NCBI GenBank assembly: GCA_905371595.1
Contig: CAJPLU010000036.1
Span: 1 to 6,839 of the forward strand
Origin: Candidatus Saccharimonadota bacterium
GTDB taxonomy: Bacteria > Patescibacteriota > Saccharimonadia > Saccharimonadales > Saccharimonadaceae
Direction of reading: 5' to 3'
DNA: 6,839 nt
A program made the position numbers and the translations under genes. Shown piece after piece: positions 1 to 5,478 of the stretch (the first letter of the stretch is position 1; every line of letters starts with the position of its first letter). The notes under the pieces were generated by a model, which was not told the DNA's origin, ran no database searches, and saw only the letters and a program-made list of their open reading frames with translations.

Positions 1-835
1 ACCTCTTCCTCTTAGCTTCGTGACGACTGCGGACAATCATCTTATTAGTTGATTTGCGGCGGCGGGTCTTGAAGCCAATTGCTGGCTTACCCCACGGCGT
101 CTTCGGGATGCGGCCAGGACCGGTCTTGCCTTCACCGCCACCCATTGGGTGATCAGCTGGGTTCATGGCTTTGCCATGGACGCTTGGGCGCCAACCCATG
201 CGGCGGCGGCGGCCAGCCGAGCCAAGCTTGACGTTCTGATGCTGGACATTGCCGACTACGCCGAGGCTAGCTTCGCATTCCAAGCGGAACCTGCGAACTT
301 CGCCTGACGGCATACGTACCATAGCATAGTTGCCTTCTTTGGCCATCAATTGAGCCTTAGTACCAGCTGAACGAACCATTTGGGCGCCGCGGCCTGGATT
401 AATCTCGATAGCGTAAATCTGCGTACCAACTGGAATACTAGCTAGCGGCATGCGGTTGCTAGCCTCGACAGGAGCGTCAACGCCAGTTTTGATGACTGCG
501 CCTTTAGTCATGGCGGTATCTGCCAAAATATAGTGGTACAAGCCGTGCTGATCTTTGACGCGGGCGATACGAGCGCTACGACCTGGGTCGTACTCGATTT
601 CTTCGACAGTCAAAGTCATATTAGCCGGCATGGCGTGGTTGACTAAGCGGTAATGCCGCTTGACGCCGCCGCCGCGATGGCGCACGGTGATTTTGCCGGT
701 ATTGTTACGGCCAGCTTTCTGCTTGCCGGCTTTAACCAAGCTTTTCAGCGGTTTACGAGTAGTTACCTCGCTGAGATCCTGCGAAGTCATACCGCGACGG
801 GCAGGAGTGGTTGGGTTGTATTGCTTGACAGCCAT
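1..835 (-). CDS. rplB: 50S ribosomal protein L2, complete or nearly so but cut at the left edge before its stop
   Basis: Core large-subunit protein that binds 23S rRNA domain IV near the peptidyl-transferase centre and helps join the subunits. The reading frame opens MAVKQYNPTTPARRG and runs 278 codons to base 2, ending in a basic tail (SRHEAKRKR). L2 is usually about 273-278 residues, so the protein is probably whole. Base 1 gives a T as the first base of codon 279, which fits a stop just outside the window. Visible landmarks are GRNNTGKITVRHRGGG, EYDPGRSARIA, the PVG loop and the catalytic-region stretch MNPADHPMGGGEG. The His of DHP (E. coli His229 in mature numbering) is kept, while the second His of the usual DHPH is Met. 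The start is fixed by AAGGAGGAT at 844-852 and by the one-base TAATG overlap with rplW. Last visible gene of the rplC operon. Confidence 0.97.
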   Translation of the reverse strand, partial: MAVKQYNPTTPARRGMTSQDLSEVTTRKPLKSLVKAGKQKAGRNNTGKITVRHRGGGVKRHYRLVNHAMPANMTLTVEEIEYDPGRSARIARVKDQHGLYHYILADTAMTKGAVIKTGVDAPVEASNRMPLASIPVGTQIYAIEINPGRGAQMVRSAGTKAQLMAKEGNYAMVRMPSGEVRRFRLECEASLGVVGNVQHQNVKLGSAGRRRRMGWRPSVHGKAMNPADHPMGGGEGKTGPGRIPKTPWGKPAIGFKTRRRKSTNKMIVRSRHEAKRKR

Positions 836-1155
836 TACTTCTTATCCTCCTTGACTTCTTCTTGCTCAAATACTTTGATTTTACCTTCGCTCAGGCGAAC
901 GTAAGCCTTTTTGCTATCCTGGCGATGAGTAGTGCCAGGGTAGCGGTTTTTGCCGCGCGAGAAGCGAACAGCTTTGCCGCTTTGAACGAGCGTCGTTACT
1001 TTGGCGACCTTGACGCCTTCGAATTGCGCTTCGACGGCTGCTTTGATTTCGTTTTTGTTAGCGCTCATCGGCACATCGAAAATGTAAGTATTTTCGTTGG
1101 TGACTAGCCGGTAAGCTTTCTCGCTAACGCGTGGAGTAACTAAAACGAGTTTCAT
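835..1155 (-). CDS. rplW: 50S ribosomal protein L23
   Basis: L23 (106 residues) binds 23S rRNA domain III at the tunnel exit, where trigger factor and SRP dock. The N-terminus MKLVLVTPRVSEKAYRL is the usual L23 opening (PRVTEKA/PVVSEKA in other bacteria), followed by YIFDVPMSANKNEIKAAVE, a typical core, and an RNA-binding loop rich in Lys/Arg (SRGKNRYPGTTHRQDSKKAYV). The tail is highly charged (EQEEVKEDKK). I chose the ATG at 1155 rather than a GTG at 1179, because the eight extra residues would be encoded by the Shine-Dalgarno region itself (AAAGGAGG, 1163-1170) and L23 homologues begin here. The ATG overlaps the rplD stop by one base (TAATG), and the L23 stop overlaps the rplB ATG in the same way, so translation is probably coupled along the operon. 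Confidence 0.96.
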   Translation of the reverse strand: MKLVLVTPRVSEKAYRLVTNENTYIFDVPMSANKNEIKAAVEAQFEGVKVAKVTTLVQSGKAVRFSRGKNRYPGTTHRQDSKKAYVRLSEGKIKVFEQEEVKEDKK

Positions 1156-1775
1156 TACTTCGCCTCCTTTGCTAGCCACGCCTCGACTGCCTTGACGGCG
1201 GCTGGCGTGATAACGATTTTGTCGGCGTTCAAAATGTAGTAAACGCTGAGGTATTGCGCGCGCACCAAGAGAGCATTGGCTAAGTTATTTGTAGCGCGCA
1301 TCAGCTCTGGAGCCTTTTCGTCGACGACGAGTAGAACGCGGTCTTTCTCACTGCATTTCTTGGCGGCGAGGAATTTAGCGACTTCAGCGGTTTTGCCGGT
1401 AGTTTTGATATCGCTGACCAAGATTTTTTTGTCTTGGTTGGCGAGTGTCAAAGCCTGGCGCAAGGCGACGTGCTTGCTAGTCTTGGATAGCTTTTTGCTG
1501 TAGTTTTCGTTGCCGCGCGGCCCAAAAACGATACCACCGTGGCGCCAGATTGGGTTGCGGGTCGAGCCAAAACGTGCTCGGCCGGTTCCTTTTTGTTTCC
1601 ACGGTTTCTTGCCGCCGCCGCGAACTTCGCCGCGGGTTTTGGTGGTAGCGCTTGCCTGGCGGCTGTTGGCCAAAAACGCGTCGTACGCAAGTTTTAACAG
1701 CTCGTGGTTTGGTACGTCAACCTCAAACACACTCTTTGGCAAGGCTGCTTTTGCTGGCTTGGTTGATTCAGCCAT
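1155..1775 (-). CDS. rplD: 50S ribosomal protein L4
   Basis: L4 (206 residues) has a globular domain on the ribosome surface and a long loop lining the exit tunnel. The diagnostic loop is clear at about residues 44-90: KTRGEVRGGGKKPWKQKGTG then RARFGSTRNPIWRHGGIVFGP, the tunnel extension where macrolide-resistance changes occur in other bacteria. Next come YSKKLSKTSKHVALRQAL and a C-terminal half with ILVSD, RVLLVVD and a final VKAVEAWL helix. The start ATG at 1775 overlaps the rplC stop (TAATG) and is preceded by AGGAGGT at 1784-1790. In enterobacteria L4 represses its own operon by binding the S10 leader. Here rpsJ is on a separate transcript, so any L4 feedback would have to act on the rplC leader or not exist; the sequence does not settle this. 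Confidence 0.97.
   Translation of the reverse strand: MAESTKPAKAALPKSVFEVDVPNHELLKLAYDAFLANSRQASATTKTRGEVRGGGKKPWKQKGTGRARFGSTRNPIWRHGGIVFGPRGNENYSKKLSKTSKHVALRQALTLANQDKKILVSDIKTTGKTAEVAKFLAAKKCSEKDRVLLVVDEKAPELMRATNNLANALLVRAQYLSVYYILNADKIVITPAAVKAVEAWLAKEAK
1163..1170 (-). promoter_or_regulatory. Strong Shine-Dalgarno of rplW, deciding its start
   Basis: On the minus strand the sequence reads AAAGGAGG, followed by seven bases and then ATG at 1155. It is a near-perfect anti-16S match at good spacing, and it lies inside the 3' end of rplD. It supports the 1155 start over the upstream in-frame GTG at 1179. Confidence 0.9.
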
Positions 1776-2386
1776 TACTTAGCACCTCCTAATTTGATTA
1801 AGCCCTTCTTGGGGCCTGGCACTGCGCCCTTGACACCAATCAAGTTGTCTTCAACCGAGATATAAGCGACCTTCAGGTTCTTGACAGTGACCTGTTCGGC
1901 GCCCATGTGTCCAGCCATGCGCTTGCCTTTGAATATTTTTTGCGGGTACATGCTGCCGATTGAACCGACTTTGCGAGTGTTACCCTTGCCGCCGTGGGTT
2001 TTGCGGTGGCGTTTGAAGTTGTGCCGCTTGATAGTGCCAGCCCAACCTTTACCCTTGCTGATGCCGGTAGCATCAATAACGTCGCCGAGCTCGAACTCCG
2101 AGACGTTCCATGTGTCGCCGACCTTGATTTCGCCAAGTTCGTCAACGCGAATTTCCCCGATTTTTTTCGGGGTCACACCGGCTGGTTTGACATGTCCAGC
2201 CACGGCCTTGCTCAGGTTCTTACCCGTACCATATGCCACCTGGACTGCGTTGTAGCCGTCGGTTTCGACAGACTTGACCTGAGTCACAGTCATCGGGCCA
2301 GCTTGGATCAGCGTCACCGGAATAGTGGTGCCGTCCTCGCCAATGATTTGGGTCATACCAATTTTGGTACCGAAAAGTGCTTTCAT
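1775..2386 (-). CDS. rplC: 50S ribosomal protein L3
   Basis: L3 (203 residues) is an early assembly protein whose central loop reaches the peptidyl-transferase centre. The protein opens MKALFGTKIGMTQII, the standard L3 N-terminus, and contains GDVIDATGISKGKGWAGTIK, the loop THGGKGNTRKVGSIGSMYP and KIFKGKRMAGHMG, all family landmarks. The ATG at 2386 is preferred over an upstream in-frame TTG at 2449, because homologues start at MKALFG and the 21 extra residues look like translated leader. The Shine-Dalgarno is weaker than for the downstream genes (GAGGG about two bases from ATG, GGGAG further upstream). This is the first gene of the rplC-rplD-rplW-rplB unit, behind a near-consensus promoter at 2501-2530 with a leader of roughly 108 bases. 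The E. coli methylated Gln of GSIGQ is Ser here, as in many bacteria. Confidence 0.97.
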   Translation of the reverse strand: MKALFGTKIGMTQIIGEDGTTIPVTLIQAGPMTVTQVKSVETDGYNAVQVAYGTGKNLSKAVAGHVKPAGVTPKKIGEIRVDELGEIKVGDTWNVSEFELGDVIDATGISKGKGWAGTIKRHNFKRHRKTHGGKGNTRKVGSIGSMYPQKIFKGKRMAGHMGAEQVTVKNLKVAYISVEDNLIGVKGAVPGPKKGLIKLGGAK

Positions 2387-2472
2387 TGCCCTCTTGCTCC
2401 CATTTAAAAGCCTCGGCGGCTGGTAGTATCCGTTGCCCGGACTTGCCAATTCGCGCGAGTCTCTATAGTTAA

Positions 2473-2486
2473 TATTACGCGTAATA
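2473..2486. promoter_or_regulatory. 14-base perfect palindrome just downstream of the rplC transcription start
   Basis: TATTACGCGTAATA is its own reverse complement. It lies at about +8 to +21 relative to the predicted rplC start. The position suits an operator, or a small 5' hairpin, but with only one copy in the window its function is inferred. It could also be chance in AT-rich DNA. Confidence 0.4.
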
Positions 2487-2500
2487 GAATTACATCTACT

Positions 2501-2530
2501 ATTATAGCACGTCTAGCTATAGCTCGTCAA
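2501..2530 (-). promoter_or_regulatory. Promoter of the rplC-rplD-rplW-rplB operon
   Basis: On the minus strand: TTGACG (2525-2530), an 18-base spacer, and TATAAT (2501-2506) preceded by TGC, making an extended -10. The predicted start is near 2494, giving a leader of about 108 bases before rplC. This is the best sigma-70-type promoter in the window. Its -35 begins only 12 bases past the stop of the upstream membrane-protein gene. The spacer contains the 10-base palindrome AGCTATAGCT (2515-2524). Confidence 0.87.
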
Positions 2531-2542
2531 TATCGCGCAGCC

Positions 2543-3238
2543 TTATTTATCAAAGTATTCTGGTAAGACCTTGCCCGCTAAAGTTGCCGCTAACAGCACT
2601 GCGAAACCGCACATAATCGACGGAATGCCAGAAATCGTCGACGGATCTACGATATTAACAAACGTTGTCGGTACCATAAACAAGATATAGCCAATCATTA
2701 GCGAACACAAAGATTGGCGAATATTTTTTGCAGCGGCTTTACTTTGGATATAAGCGTATACAATAGCAATAATCAACAAACCATAGTAGTATCCTGCATA
2801 AATCGGATAAAATTCATCGCGATTCTCAAAGATTACGTAATTGCCTAAGCAGGCGCCAGCTTTTACACCGTCAGCTTCCAATAAAAAATAGCCGACAAAT
2901 AGTGCCGCCAAAATATAACATAGAACTGGAATCCAGCGCCTTTTATCGCCAGAAAGTTGATAAATCAAATGAATACCCAGAGGCGGCAGCATGGTAATCG
3001 CCACATAACCAAGCTTCGCCCAGCCTAGGCTATCAAGAAAAATCGTACCTTCGCAGACATTATACTCAGCCCACTGAAACAGCGCCAGGCAGACGAGCAG
3101 CGCCATAGCAATCCTTGTCACAGTGTTTAGTTTATAGCGCCAAAACGTATATAACGCCAAAACAAGCTCAATCGCTAGCGTTGCCAGCATCACCGGCGGC
3201 GAAAAGCAGTAAAGCTTCGGCCTCTTAAACCTATCCAT
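2543..3238 (-). CDS. Seven-helix integral membrane protein, function unknown
   Basis: A 231-residue polytopic membrane protein with no soluble domain. Seven hydrophobic segments can be drawn at about residues 16-33, 43-59, 71-95, 102-122, 142-165, 177-197 and 205-225. A basic N-terminus (MDRFKRPK) and the loop GDKRR suggest orientation. The third segment, WAKLGYVAITMLPPLGIHLI ending in YQLSG, resembles the N-terminal 7TM sensor region of some histidine kinases (W-x-x-L-x-Y ... P at the centre of a helix, then a short charged loop), but no kinase, GGDEF or other output domain follows. That resemblance is my recollection and is weak evidence. Seven cysteines are present, including C62 and C130 in loops. 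No Shine-Dalgarno precedes the ATG; a TATAAT sits seven bases upstream, predicting a leaderless mRNA. Last accessory gene before the rplC promoter, with no terminator between them. Confidence 0.85.
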   Translation of the reverse strand: MDRFKRPKLYCFSPPVMLATLAIELVLALYTFWRYKLNTVTRIAMALLVCLALFQWAEYNVCEGTIFLDSLGWAKLGYVAITMLPPLGIHLIYQLSGDKRRWIPVLCYILAALFVGYFLLEADGVKAGACLGNYVIFENRDEFYPIYAGYYYGLLIIAIVYAYIQSKAAAKNIRQSLCSLMIGYILFMVPTTFVNIVDPSTISGIPSIMCGFAVLLAATLAGKVLPEYFDK

Positions 3239-3245
3239 ATGATGA

Positions 3246-3251
3246 ATTATA
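3246..3251 (-). promoter_or_regulatory. -10 box placing the transcription start at the ATG of the 7TM gene
   Basis: A perfect TATAAT ends seven bases before the ATG at 3238, so the expected start is at or within a base or two of the A of ATG. No convincing -35 is visible at 16-19 bases. The upstream bases also hold no Shine-Dalgarno, which fits leaderless initiation. The box lies 14 bases past the stop of the preceding pyrophosphatase gene. Confidence 0.6.
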
Positions 3252-3265
3252 CACCATTGCGGTAG

Positions 3266-3838
3266 CTAATCGTTGTCGTGAGCAGTAAACCATTCGCCAA
3301 ATTTCTGCCAATGCTGAAAATGAGAAGGGTTAATTTCCGCACCATCATGACGGAGCGCAAACTCTTCAGCAATTGTTAACCCGCCGCTATCCTCCATTGA
3401 TACAACCTGATTCATTGACGTTCCTTCGCCGCGCGGCTCGTTTATAAATACGCCAGTTTGATCAGATATGAACAGCTTTAATTGCTCGCCATCAAAGTAC
3501 GCCACGACGTCATGCAATATAATTCTCCGATCATTTTTATCTTTCATCAAAGCCAAAAAATCTTCAGCCGTAAACCAGCCGACAACGTCTTTCATATAAC
3601 CGCCCGGAAAGCCGCCCAGTGCTGGAATTTCCCAGCTGCTATCATTAACGACAACCGGCTGGTCCGCTTTTTCATACGCCAATTTAACTTTTGCTTCGGT
3701 AATTTTCAGCGGATCATGATGCTGGATTTCATCAATGTTAATTTGTAGCGGCTCGACAACAATCCCATAGCCTTTCAGAACCGACTTAGCCTCTTCAAGT
3801 TTGTGCGGATTGCCGGTGATAAACGTGACCGCCTTCAT
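3266..3838 (-). CDS. Ham1/ITPase-like non-canonical NTP pyrophosphatase, divergent
   Basis: A 190-residue cytosolic protein of the Ham1/RdgB superfamily, whose members hydrolyse inosine, xanthosine or related NTPs to NMP and pyrophosphate, keeping damaged bases out of nucleic acids. Family marks in order: FITGNPHKLEEAK (residues 6-18, phosphate-binding loop with Lys13), IDEIQ (35-39, metal-binding Glu), EAKVKLAY (48-55), VNDSSWEIPAL (64-74, equivalent of the D-T/S-G-L metal site), GFPGGYMK (76-83), an FxxxxGVFxxEPRG strand-turn (123-136), and LTIAEE (154-159). The usual FG[YW]DPxF and SHR base-recognition motifs are not present in standard form (SHF at 172-174), so substrate specificity is uncertain. 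Length is normal (RdgB about 197). Its ATG overlaps the stop of the MazG-like gene (ATGA) and there is only a weak GAGAG upstream, so it is probably translated by coupling. Confidence 0.87.
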   Translation of the reverse strand: MKAVTFITGNPHKLEEAKSVLKGYGIVVEPLQINIDEIQHHDPLKITEAKVKLAYEKADQPVVVNDSSWEIPALGGFPGGYMKDVVGWFTAEDFLALMKDKNDRRIILHDVVAYFDGEQLKLFISDQTGVFINEPRGEGTSMNQVVSMEDSGGLTIAEEFALRHDGAEINPSHFQHWQKFGEWFTAHDND

Positions 3839-4500
3839 TGCACTTGCTCTCGAGTTTCAGAGTTTACTTTCTCAAATCGCGGCACATATTTCTCGTCCAG
3901 CACTACTGTTTCCGTAAACATGCTGGCAGGGCGGGCAAATAGTTCATATTCGTTTTCATATAGAGGCCGGTAGATCACCAAAAGTTCTTCCGTCTCAGTT
4001 TCTAAGGCTAGGCCGATCACCTCGTATAGTTTGCCTGATTTGCTATGCTTGTACGTGCCCTTGCTGATTTTTGCGCAACGGATCCGTTCTTTACTGTCCG
4101 CCGTTTCTTCGCGATACTTCTCTGGCTGAGCGCGGAAGATTTCCACCCATTTACTATCATCAGCCAAATCATGATATTTAATGTAATGTCGTTTGTCAAA
4201 GCCGCCCTTATCTTGCTTTTTACGCGACATTTCCTCTTGGACTTGTTCTATAGAAAAGCCAAAATCTTGGCGTAGTGCATCAACGACTTCTTGCAGATCA
4301 GCCAGCTCTTTGAGAGATTCGTCGCGCCGATCGTCGTTCAATGGGATTTCATCCGCCTCCTCGTGAACTTTACGAAGCAGCTCGCGGCGAAATTCTTGCT
4401 TGCCTAGCTTTCGGTACTCCGTATGCAAAACTTCTTCATCATCGAGACACTTTTTAACCACCTTGTCACGAACTAGTTTTTGTAAGTAAAATCGAATCAT
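3835..4500 (-). CDS. MazG-like nucleotide pyrophosphohydrolase fused to a DUF1653 domain
   Basis: A 221-residue two-domain protein. The N-terminal domain (about 1-110) belongs to the all-alpha NTP pyrophosphohydrolase group annotated as phosphoribosyl-ATP pyrophosphohydrolase-like (COG4997): it opens with KLVRDKV (8-14) and has the metal-binding pattern ExxE (E48, E51), 13 residues, then ExxD (E65, D68), followed by KGGF (98-101). It is unlikely to be HisE, since no his genes are near; nucleotide house-cleaning is the more likely role. The C-terminal part (about 147-211) matches DUF1653: GTYKHSKSGKLYEVIG, ETEELLVIYRPLY, RPASMF, VPRF. The function of DUF1653 is not known to me. The start MIRFYLQKLVRDK matches homologues; there is no clear Shine-Dalgarno. 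Its TGA stop overlaps the ATG of the Ham1-like gene, making a two-gene operon behind the promoter at 4547-4576. Confidence 0.88.
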   Translation of the reverse strand: MIRFYLQKLVRDKVVKKCLDDEEVLHTEYRKLGKQEFRRELLRKVHEEADEIPLNDDRRDESLKELADLQEVVDALRQDFGFSIEQVQEEMSRKKQDKGGFDKRHYIKYHDLADDSKWVEIFRAQPEKYREETADSKERIRCAKISKGTYKHSKSGKLYEVIGLALETETEELLVIYRPLYENEYELFARPASMFTETVVLDEKYVPRFEKVNSETREQVQ

Positions 4501-4546
4501 TTCAAATCAAGGTCTTAATACTTGTCTTTGTAGGTTGATATATTAG

Positions 4547-4576
4547 ATTATAAGTAATATTTAGCGTTCTATGCAA
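4547..4576 (-). promoter_or_regulatory. Promoter of the MazG-like/Ham1-like gene pair
   Basis: On the minus strand: TTGCAT (4571-4576), an 18-base spacer, and a perfect TATAAT (4547-4552). The start is predicted near 4540, giving a leader of about 40 bases. The -35 is weak and overlaps the bases just after the stop of the upstream coiled-coil gene. There is no TGn extension. Confidence 0.6.
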
Positions 4577-4583
4577 CCGCCTT

Positions 4584-5057
4584 TTAGCGCGGTAAAACAA
4601 CGCCTGTATCTTTCGCTATCTTTAACAATTCTTCGTTAATGACTAGCAGTTTTTCTTTTGACGACATCTTGGCGAAGCCGGCGCTCATCAAAGTTTTATT
4701 CGGCTTGCTATAAATAACATCGTATATTTCTTCAATATCGTTAGTAAGTGCCTGCAGCTCGCCTTCAACTCGCCCGAGTCGATCTTTGACCTCGCGCATC
4801 TCGCTTTCAACACCGCTAAGTCGATCCTTGACTTCGCGAATATCACTCTCAACACTGTCGAGCCGGCTTTTGACCTCGCGCATGTCGCTTTTCAAACTAG
4901 ATACATCCTCTTTCAGCCCAGATACATCTCTTTTCAATTCCAATATATCTGCTTCAACTGCGTCAAATCGCGGTAGTACAATTGTCTCCAACGCTCCATT
5001 AAAGCCTTCAACAATTGCTTCTTTAATCCATTGCTTGTCGTCATTAGTTAGTGCCAT
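4584..5057 (-). CDS. Coiled-coil protein of ten regular heptads, function unknown
   Basis: 157 residues, soluble, no signal peptide or membrane segment. Residues 1-40 (MALTNDDKQWIKEAIVEGFN then GALETIVLP) form an acidic, probably helical head. Residues 41-110 are an uninterrupted coiled coil: Leu or Val at 41, 48, 55 and every seventh residue to 104, with V, M, L or I four residues after each, i.e. strict 4-3 spacing through ten heptads. Inside it REVKDRLxxVExE recurs three times (60-73, 74-87, 88-101). Residues 111-157 hold a short globular-looking tail (KMSSKEKLLVINEELLKIAK, then DTGVVLPR). Similar short 'DD..xI...' coiled-coil proteins are common in CPR genomes, but I know of no assigned function; scaffold or oligomerising partner is a guess. 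The start is set by AGGAG five bases before ATG. It has its own promoter at 5075-5083. Confidence 0.83.
   Translation of the reverse strand: MALTNDDKQWIKEAIVEGFNGALETIVLPRFDAVEADILELKRDVSGLKEDVSSLKSDMREVKSRLDSVESDIREVKDRLSGVESEMREVKDRLGRVEGELQALTNDIEEIYDVIYSKPNKTLMSAGFAKMSSKEKLLVINEELLKIAKDTGVVLPR
4755..4880 (-). repeat. Three degenerate 42-base tandem repeats inside the coiled-coil gene
   Basis: Three consecutive 42-base units (4839-4880, 4797-4838, 4755-4796 in reading order) each encode a 14-residue double heptad beginning REVK. The first base block of each (encoding REVK) is best conserved at DNA level and the middle is diverged. This looks like old internal duplication of double heptads rather than a fresh, unstable repeat. 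Confidence 0.7.
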
Positions 5058-5074
5058 GCGCTCTCCTGAATTTC

Positions 5075-5083
5075 ATTATACCA
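5075..5083 (-). promoter_or_regulatory. Extended -10 promoter of the coiled-coil gene, with a very short leader
   Basis: The minus strand reads TGGTATAAT, an extended -10 with a perfect hexamer; no good -35 is seen. The predicted start is near 5068, so the leader is only about 11 bases and begins almost at the Shine-Dalgarno (AGGAG, 5063-5067) of the gene starting at 5057. Confidence 0.7.
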
Positions 5084-5151
5084 TGCCGTATTCATATACA
5101 GACGAAGCGCTAAAAATTTAGAGCTATTTAAATACAAACTTTTATCGGCTG

Positions 5152-5472
5152 TCAAAGCAAGATTCCCGCTGGCAAGAAATATGACACAATAGCTACGATC
5201 AGCAAAATCGCGTACCATATGTGCCGGTTGCCTGGGCACTTTTCCCAGAGGTAAACGGCCAGTGCTCCGCCAATTAGCCCCAGCGGAAAGGCTGATAGTG
5301 CTAAGCTGCCGATGCTTAGCGGCACTTTGAATTTTAGCCATAATGTGCCAGCAATCGTTACCGTGACTAGTTTTAGCAAATAGACGCCGTCAGGTTCGAA
5401 CTTTTCGTTGCCGCGCCGGCTAAATACACGGTTGCGGGCGTATGTGCGTTGTTTGTGCCGCTGTGAAGCCAT
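5152..5472 (-). CDS. Small three-helix membrane protein with a basic N-terminal arm
   Basis: 106 residues, not recognised. The first 25 residues form a strongly basic, cytosolic-looking arm (MASQRHKQRTYARNRVFSRR), followed by EPDG and three hydrophobic segments at about 30-47, 52-76 and 85-105. The chain ends within the last segment (FLPAGILL). There is no signal-peptidase site and no catalytic motif. The basic arm could contact lipid headgroups or RNA; that is speculation. The ATG at 5472 has no Shine-Dalgarno, but an extended -10 (TGATATACT) ends six bases before it, which supports both this start and a leaderless mRNA. It is the first gene after the rpsJ terminator; 94 bases separate its TGA stop from the coiled-coil gene, with no terminator seen. 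The overlapping frame at 5048-5341 lacks these supports and is a shadow. Confidence 0.78.
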   Translation of the reverse strand: MASQRHKQRTYARNRVFSRRGNEKFEPDGVYLLKLVTVTIAGTLWLKFKVPLSIGSLALSAFPLGLIGGALAVYLWEKCPGNRHIWYAILLIVAIVSYFLPAGILL

Positions 5473-5478
5473 AATTCA

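Noticed and set aside
1156..1179. GTG start eight codons upstream for rplW
   Set aside because: The added residues are encoded by the Shine-Dalgarno stretch (AAAGGAGG), and L23 homologues start at the ATG at 1155.
653..2407. Several plus-strand open frames of 64-137 codons across the ribosomal genes
   Set aside because: All lie antisense to certain ribosomal protein genes, have low-complexity shadow translations, and lack Shine-Dalgarno or promoter support.
2409..2421. Small hairpin with following T bases in the rplC leader, possible attenuator
   Set aside because: The stem is only four base pairs and the T run is short (TTTT then AAA), too weak to call a terminator or attenuator.
2387..2449. 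TTG start 21 codons upstream for rplC
   Set aside because: The extra residues do not resemble L3, and the standard MKALFGTKIGMTQ start is at 2386; the upstream stretch is leader.
3835..4500. HisE (phosphoribosyl-ATP pyrophosphatase of histidine synthesis)
   Set aside because: The KLVRDKV opening, the 221-residue length, the DUF1653 fusion and the absence of other his genes favour a house-cleaning pyrophosphohydrolase.
4755..4880. Possible CRISPR-like or satellite repeat array
   Set aside because: Units are contiguous, diverged and in phase with a heptad protein pattern; there are no unique spacers.
5048..5341. 97-residue open frame overlapping both the 106-residue membrane-protein gene and the coiled-coil gene start
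   Set aside because: No recognisable domain or start signals; it is a different frame of the better-supported gene at 5152-5472 and covers the coiled-coil gene's promoter.
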